Assembly: GCF_002091475.1 (NCBI RefSeq) | Contig: NZ_BCTR01000007.1 | Span: 62,001 to 126,000, forward strand | Source: Sphingomonas azotifigens NBRC 15497 | GTDB taxonomy: Bacteria; Pseudomonadota; Alphaproteobacteria; Sphingomonadales; Sphingomonadaceae | Reading direction: 5' to 3' | Length of the DNA: 64,000 bases | In this document: positions 59,467 through 64,000 of the stretch, in pieces | Layout: every line of letters starts with the position of its first letter | Position numbering within the stretch: the stretch's first letter is position 1 | Notes under the pieces: generated by a model | Seen by the model: the letters and a program-made list of their open reading frames with translations, nothing else | Database searches by the model: none | What the model was told of the DNA's origin: nothing | Program-made: the position numbers and the translations under genes

Positions 59467-61764
59467 ATGCATTCCACGAAATCGGGTCTTCTTGTCGCGT
59501 TGCTCGCCACCGTCTCGGCGACCGCGGTCCACGCGCAGGACACTGCCGATCAGGCGATCTCCAGCGGCGACATCATCGTTACCGCGCAGAAGTTCGAGCA
59601 GAAGCTGCGCGACGTGCCGATCACCATCACCGCCGTCACCCAGGAGCAGATGAAGCGGATCGGCGTCGACGATCTCGACGAGCTCGCCAATTACGTGCCC
59701 GGCCTGAACATCCAGGAGCAGAGCGCCAACAACCCCGGCATCGTGATCCGCGGCATCACCTCGGACAGCGGCTCGGCCCAGCAGGCGGCGCGCGTCACCG
59801 TCTATTACAACGGCATCGACATCTCGCGCTCGCGCGGCGTGTACCAGGCGATCTACGACGTCGATCGGATCGAAGTGGTCAAGGGCCCGCAGGCGACGCT
59901 GTTCGGCACCGCCTCCACGGTGGGTGCGGTCAGCATCATCTCGGCCAAGCCCAAGCCGGGCATCGAAGGCGAGGTGACCGCAGGCTATGGCAACTACAAC
60001 GCCTATCTGGCGGGCGGCCACCTGAACGTTGGCAACGACGTGATCGCCGCGCGCATCGCCGGCGAGTGGAAGAAGCGCGACGGCTATGTCACCAACCTCT
60101 CGACCACCCAGGGCGACCTGTACGCGCAGAACCAGCTCGGCCTGCGCGCCTCGCTGCGCTACACCCCGACCAGCGCGCTGACCGTCGACCTGGTCGGCAC
60201 CTATGACCGCCAGCGCAACAGCGGCACGCCCTTCATCTCGAAGCGCTTCGCCACCGCGCAGGGCCCGGGCAATCCGTTTGGTGCGGCCAACCTCTCCGGC
60301 TCGCCCTTTTCCAAGCAGGTGCTCGGCAAGGACCATCTCGGCCTCACCCGCGACGTCTATGACGTGAACCTCACCGCCAAGTACGATCTGGGCGGCGGCT
60401 GGAACTTCACGACGGTGAACGGCTATCGCTCGTTCAGCTCGCTCGAAGTGTTCGACGCCGACGGTTCGGCCGCCTGGTGGCTGGAATTCGCCGAGGGCGC
60501 CTATGGCTCGCAGATCAGCCATGAATCGCGCTTCGCCTATACCGGCGACCATTTCCGCACCAGCTTCGGCTGGAACGTGTTCCACGAGAACAACCGGCAG
60601 GAAGTGCCCTTCTCGACCGAGGAAGGCACCTATATCCAGTGCGCGACGGGCCTGATCCCCGGCCTGGGCTGCATCTCGCCGACCGGCGTGGTGACCGCGG
60701 CACAGGCGACGGCGCTGCTCACCAAGGGCGCGGCGACGCAGATCCCGTACAGCTCGCTGTTCGTCAACAAGGGCATCAACGACCAGTACTCGATGTTCGG
60801 CGAAGTCACCTGGATCCCGACCCACCGGCTCGAGCTGACCGCGGGCCTGCGTGCGATGATAGAGCAGCGCAAGGCCGGCTATTTCGCGGTCGCGCCCAAT
60901 TCGGTGCTCAGCAAGGCGCCGCTGATCCCGGGCCAGGTCACCACCAAGGGCACGCTGTGGAGCCAGGACAGCTTCCAGGCCTTCCTGCCGCGCTTCAACG
61001 CGCTGTACCGGCTGACCGACACGGTCAATCTCTACGCCACCATCTCCAAGGGGCGTCGTTCGCCGGTGGTGAACCAGGGCGCTGCGCCGGTCGTCGCGCA
61101 GGTCATCCCGGAGGAGACGGTGTGGAACTATGAGGGCGGCGTGAAGCTCTCGCGCGGCGCGTTCAACGGCTCGCTGGGCGTCTATTACCAGAAGTACAAC
61201 AACTTCCAGATCACCCGCACCGTCAGCGATGCCAATGATCCGTCGGGGCGTCCGGTGGGTACCTCGATCACCGAGAGCGCCGGCACCGCCAGCAACCTCG
61301 GCTTCGAGGCCGAGGGCCAGCTGCGTCCGACCAAATGGCTGATCCTGTTCGCCAATGTCGGCTTCATCGACGGCGGTATCGACAACACCAAGGCTAACGG
61401 CATCTACGCCAACAACCGCTTCCGCCTGCAGCCGCGCACCCAGTCGTCGGCGGGCTTCACCATCGATGCGCCGGTGGGCAACGGCATCCGCGTGTTCGCC
61501 ACCCCCAGCGTGACCTATCGCAGCAAGATCTTCTTCGAAATCCCGAACAAGGAGGCGATCTCGCAGGACAAGGTGACGCTGGTCAACCTGAAGGCGGGCG
61601 TGAGCTTCGCCGACGGCAAGTATGAAGTCGCCGGTTATGTCCGCAACGCCACCAACGAGAAGTATCTGCTCGACGCCGGCAATACCGGCGGCGCCTTTGG
61701 CGATCCCACCTATATCCCGGGCGAGCCGCGCTTCTATGGCGTCCAGCTGACCGGGCGCTTCTAA
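59467..61764 (+). CDS. TonB-dependent outer-membrane receptor
   Basis: This 765-residue receptor has a signal peptide (LLATVSATAVHAQ), TonB box DIIVTAQK, a plug (VPITITAVTQEQMKRIG...ANYVPGLNIQEQ...IVIRGITS...VKGPQATLFGTASTVGAVSII) and a barrel ending RFYGVQLTGRF with terminal Phe. AAAGGGAGGG precedes ATG 59467; a longer frame from 59410 lacks support. It is followed by a secreted hydrolase gene after a terminator, which suggests uptake of a product of that enzyme. Confidence 0.92.
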   Translation: MHSTKSGLLVALLATVSATAVHAQDTADQAISSGDIIVTAQKFEQKLRDVPITITAVTQEQMKRIGVDDLDELANYVPGLNIQEQSANNPGIVIRGITSDSGSAQQAARVTVYYNGIDISRSRGVYQAIYDVDRIEVVKGPQATLFGTASTVGAVSIISAKPKPGIEGEVTAGYGNYNAYLAGGHLNVGNDVIAARIAGEWKKRDGYVTNLSTTQGDLYAQNQLGLRASLRYTPTSALTVDLVGTYDRQRNSGTPFISKRFATAQGPGNPFGAANLSGSPFSKQVLGKDHLGLTRDVYDVNLTAKYDLGGGWNFTTVNGYRSFSSLEVFDADGSAAWWLEFAEGAYGSQISHESRFAYTGDHFRTSFGWNVFHENNRQEVPFSTEEGTYIQCATGLIPGLGCISPTGVVTAAQATALLTKGAATQIPYSSLFVNKGINDQYSMFGEVTWIPTHRLELTAGLRAMIEQRKAGYFAVAPNSVLSKAPLIPGQVTTKGTLWSQDSFQAFLPRFNALYRLTDTVNLYATISKGRRSPVVNQGAAPVVAQVIPEETVWNYEGGVKLSRGAFNGSLGVYYQKYNNFQITRTVSDANDPSGRPVGTSITESAGTASNLGFEAEGQLRPTKWLILFANVGFIDGGIDNTKANGIYANNRFRLQPRTQSSAGFTIDAPVGNGIRVFATPSVTYRSKIFFEIPNKEAISQDKVTLVNLKAGVSFADGKYEVAGYVRNATNEKYLLDAGNTGGAFGDPTYIPGEPRFYGVQLTGRF

Positions 61765-61797
61765 GCGCTTTTCGCAAGCGGCGCTTGCGATCGGCGG

Positions 61798-61828
61798 GGC
61801 CTGTGGTGCGCGCACCACAGGCCTTGTT
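61798..61828 (+). terminator. Rho-independent terminator of the TonB receptor
   Basis: A perfect palindrome GGCCTGTGGTGCG/CGCACCACAGGCC is followed by TTGTTCG. It lies 33 bases after the receptor stop. Confidence 0.7.
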
Positions 61829-61924
61829 CGTTCTGCGGCGGCCGACCAGGGCCACGCGCGAAGCGCTTCCCATCGCGCTAGTGTAATACTATCACCCCGG
61901 GCCTCGGTTTTCTGGGGAGATGAT

Positions 61925-63838
61925 ATGCAGTTTCGTTCGATCCTTCTGGCAGCGCTCGCGACCTCGGCGCTGGCCACCGGTCCTGCCGCCCATGCCCAGC
62001 AGGCGCAGCCGTTCAACGACATCCCGGCCAAGTTCGAGCTCCCCGAAGGGTCGAAGGACTATATCCGCCGCGAGGTGATGGTGCCGATGCGCGACGGTAC
62101 CAAGCTGTTCACCACCATCGTGATCCCCAAGGGCGCCCGCAACGCCCCGATCCTGCTCACCCGCACGCCCTACGACGCCTATAATCGCGTCCGCCGCACC
62201 TCGAGCAACAAGATGCTCTCGGTGCTCGCGCAGGGCGACGAGGTGTTCACCCAGGCCGGCTATATCCGCGTGTTCCAGGACATTCGCGGCAAGAACCGGT
62301 CGGAAGGCGATTTCGTCGTCACCCGCCCGCCGGTCGGTCCGCTCAACCCGACCAAGGTCGACGACACCACCGACGCCTGGGACACGATCGACTGGCTGGT
62401 GAAGAACCTGCCGGAATCGAACGGCAAGGTCGGCATGCTCGGCTCGTCCTACGAAGGCTGGACAGTGGTGATGGCGCTGCTCCATCCGCACCCGGCGCTG
62501 AAGGTCGCGGCGCCCGAAAGCCCGATGATCGACGGCTGGATGGGCGATGACTGGTTCCACTATGGCGCGTTCCGCCTGCCCAATATCGGCTGGATCTCCG
62601 GCATCACCGGCTACAAGGCCGGCGGCCCGACCCCGCCCAATGGCGGCTGGGACGATTACGACACCTTCCGCAAGGTCGGCTCGGCGGGCGACTGGGCGAA
62701 GCAGTACGGCTATGACCAGCTGCCCTATTGGCAGAAGCTGAGCCAGCACGTTGCCTATGACGCCTTCTGGCAGGGCCAGGCGCTGGACAAGATCCTCGCC
62801 GCCAACCCCTCCAACGTCCCCACGCTGTGGGAACAGGGCCTGTGGGATCACGAGGACATGTACGGCGCGATCCACGCCTGGGAGGAACTGCAGAAGACCC
62901 CGCAGGCGACCAACAACTTCCTGCTGATGGGCCCGTGGCGGCACTCCGGCTTCAACTATAACGGTTCGAAGCTGGGCGAGCTCAACTTCGAGGGCGATAC
63001 CGCGCTGCAGGCCCGCCGCGACATCCTGCTGCCCTTCTTCAACGCCCATCTGAAGGACGGCGCGCCGGCCTACACCCCGCCGGTCGCCAGCATCTACAAT
63101 ACTGGCGAGAATCACTGGGACTATCTGAACAAGTGGCCGCTGGCCGCGCAGCTGACCCCGCTCTATCTCGCCAGCGATGCCGTCGCCGGCTTCGACAAGC
63201 CGGGGGCAGGGGAGGACAGCTATGTCTCCGATCCCGCCAAGCCGGTGCCGTACCTGCCGCGGCCGATCAACTTCAACGACGGGCGGTGGAGCACCTATCT
63301 GGTCACCGACCAGCGCTTCGTCGACGGCCGCCCCGACGTGCTCACCTATGCGACGCCGGTGCTGACCGCGCCGGTCCGCTTGTCGGGCGCGCCGCTGGCC
63401 GACATCTTCGCCAAGACGACCGGCACCGATGGCGATTTCGTCGTCAAGGTGATCGACGTCTATCCGGACGAGATCGCCTCGAACAAGGAAATGGGCGGGT
63501 TTCAGCTGCCGATTGCGCTCGACATCTTCCGCGGCCGCTATCGCAACTCGTTCGAACATCCCACGGCGATCCCGGCGGGCAAGGTGCAGGAGTACAAGTT
63601 CCGCCTGCCGACGGTGAACCACACCTTCCTGCCCGGCCACCGCATCATGGTGCAGATCCAGTCGACGCTGTTCCCGGTCTATGACCGCAATCCGCAGAAG
63701 TTCGTGGAGAACATCTTCTTCGCCAAGGCGGCGGACTATCAGAAGGCGACCGTGACGATCGTCTATGGTGGCAAGCAATCGAGCGCGGTGCTGCTGCCGG
63801 TGGTGCCGGTGGACCAGAGCGCGGCAAAGGTACGTTGA
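61925..63838 (+). CDS. CocE/NonD-family hydrolase, alpha-amino-acid ester hydrolase-like
   Basis: A 637-residue exported enzyme with signal peptide LATSALATGPAAHAQ. The alpha/beta-hydrolase nucleophile is Ser175 in GSSYEGW, acid Asp307 in LWDHED and base His339 in GPWRHSG. The C-terminal jelly roll (VRLSGAPLADIFAKTTGTDGDFVVKVIDVYPD) completes the X-Pro dipeptidyl-peptidase/AEH architecture. Spacing and motifs match alpha-amino-acid ester hydrolases and glutaryl-7-ACA acylases, which can act on beta-lactam side chains or on peptides. GGGGAGATG precedes ATG 61925. Confidence 0.9.
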   Translation: MQFRSILLAALATSALATGPAAHAQQAQPFNDIPAKFELPEGSKDYIRREVMVPMRDGTKLFTTIVIPKGARNAPILLTRTPYDAYNRVRRTSSNKMLSVLAQGDEVFTQAGYIRVFQDIRGKNRSEGDFVVTRPPVGPLNPTKVDDTTDAWDTIDWLVKNLPESNGKVGMLGSSYEGWTVVMALLHPHPALKVAAPESPMIDGWMGDDWFHYGAFRLPNIGWISGITGYKAGGPTPPNGGWDDYDTFRKVGSAGDWAKQYGYDQLPYWQKLSQHVAYDAFWQGQALDKILAANPSNVPTLWEQGLWDHEDMYGAIHAWEELQKTPQATNNFLLMGPWRHSGFNYNGSKLGELNFEGDTALQARRDILLPFFNAHLKDGAPAYTPPVASIYNTGENHWDYLNKWPLAAQLTPLYLASDAVAGFDKPGAGEDSYVSDPAKPVPYLPRPINFNDGRWSTYLVTDQRFVDGRPDVLTYATPVLTAPVRLSGAPLADIFAKTTGTDGDFVVKVIDVYPDEIASNKEMGGFQLPIALDIFRGRYRNSFEHPTAIPAGKVQEYKFRLPTVNHTFLPGHRIMVQIQSTLFPVYDRNPQKFVENIFFAKAADYQKATVTIVYGGKQSSAVLLPVVPVDQSAAKVR

Positions 63839-63843
63839 TCCGG

Positions 63844-63875
63844 ATGCACGGCCTCGCCCAGGCGAGGCCGTGCAT
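63844..63875 (+). terminator. Hairpin after the hydrolase gene
   Basis: Perfect arms ATGCACGGCCTCGCC/GGCGAGGCCGTGCAT enclose two bases. It starts five bases after the stop and lacks a T-run. The following 125 bases to the window edge are A+T-richer and show no gene. Confidence 0.6.
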
Positions 63876-64000
63876 ACCAGTGGCCGCTTCTCGCAAAATA
63901 GGTATTACATAGGTATCATTCCGTAGCTTTTAACCTTTCCCACTGCGTATATTATTAAGCTCGTTGAGGTTGAGTCCAGGTCGAGAACGAACGTGCCCTG

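Overview
The window is high-GC chromosomal DNA that reads like a member of the Sphingomonadaceae (Alphaproteobacteria). The grounds are four TonB-dependent receptors, PEP-CTERM proteins with the PEPxxW tail common in this group, a FadL-like protein, stand-alone rpoB-rpoC, lepA, a CCA-encoding tRNA-Pro, and dispersed palindromes of the GTCATCCCGGC...GCCGGGATGAC type. This placement is inferred from gene content; no phylogeny was run.

Layout. 1-7.2 kb: the end of a periplasmic binding-type gene, a gspJ-gspK pseudopilin pair, a small unknown, YbaK deacylase, a mini-subtilase, a DUF2147 protein, a FadL channel and a TPR-PRMT-like methyltransferase. 7.3-12.0 kb: a TonB receptor divergent from an OmpR/histidine kinase pair. 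12.2-16.0 kb: tRNA-Pro(CGG), then pnuC and a NadR-type kinase (nicotinamide riboside salvage) followed by a TonB receptor. 16.1-19.4 kb: a CsgG-like protein, lepA and two palindromic repeat elements. 19.5-22.4 kb: accessory DNA with an HTH-like unknown, a lower-GC PIN-domain gene and a gene remnant. 22.5-24.4 kb: small envelope proteins and an L,D-transpeptidase. 24.5-32.9 kb: a TonB receptor divergent from a two-gene operon encoding an aminotransferase/flavin-oxygenase fusion and a GT2 glycosyltransferase, then a TbpB-like lipoprotein. 32.9-35.5 kb: a three-gene overlapping operon with an M48 protease. 35.7-38.7 kb: modA, then modBC, separated by an inverted PEP-CTERM gene. 38.8-42.2 kb: an HscC-type Hsp70 with a degenerate J-domain partner. 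42.3-43.4 kb: an IS30-family element inserted in a palindromic repeat. 43.5-49.0 kb: a chemoreceptor, a porin, a degenerate GGDEF protein and a NIDO/PEP-CTERM protein. 49.2-58.1 kb: rpoC and rpoB with a recognisable promoter. 58.2-63.9 kb: an acyltransferase, a TonB receptor and a secreted alpha-amino-acid ester hydrolase-like enzyme.

The strongest candidate for something undescribed is the 836-residue fusion at 27405-29915. A DegT-type PLP aminotransferase is joined to a flavoprotein with the motif order of N-hydroxylating monooxygenases. It is translationally coupled to a glycosyltransferase and divergent from a TonB receptor, which suggests one polypeptide that installs and then oxidises an amino group. 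Other points of interest are the Hsp70 with a J protein lacking HPD, the IS30 transposase that borrows its stop codon from the repeat it entered, the split mod locus, and the PIN gene island. Most remaining genes are ordinary core or envelope functions.
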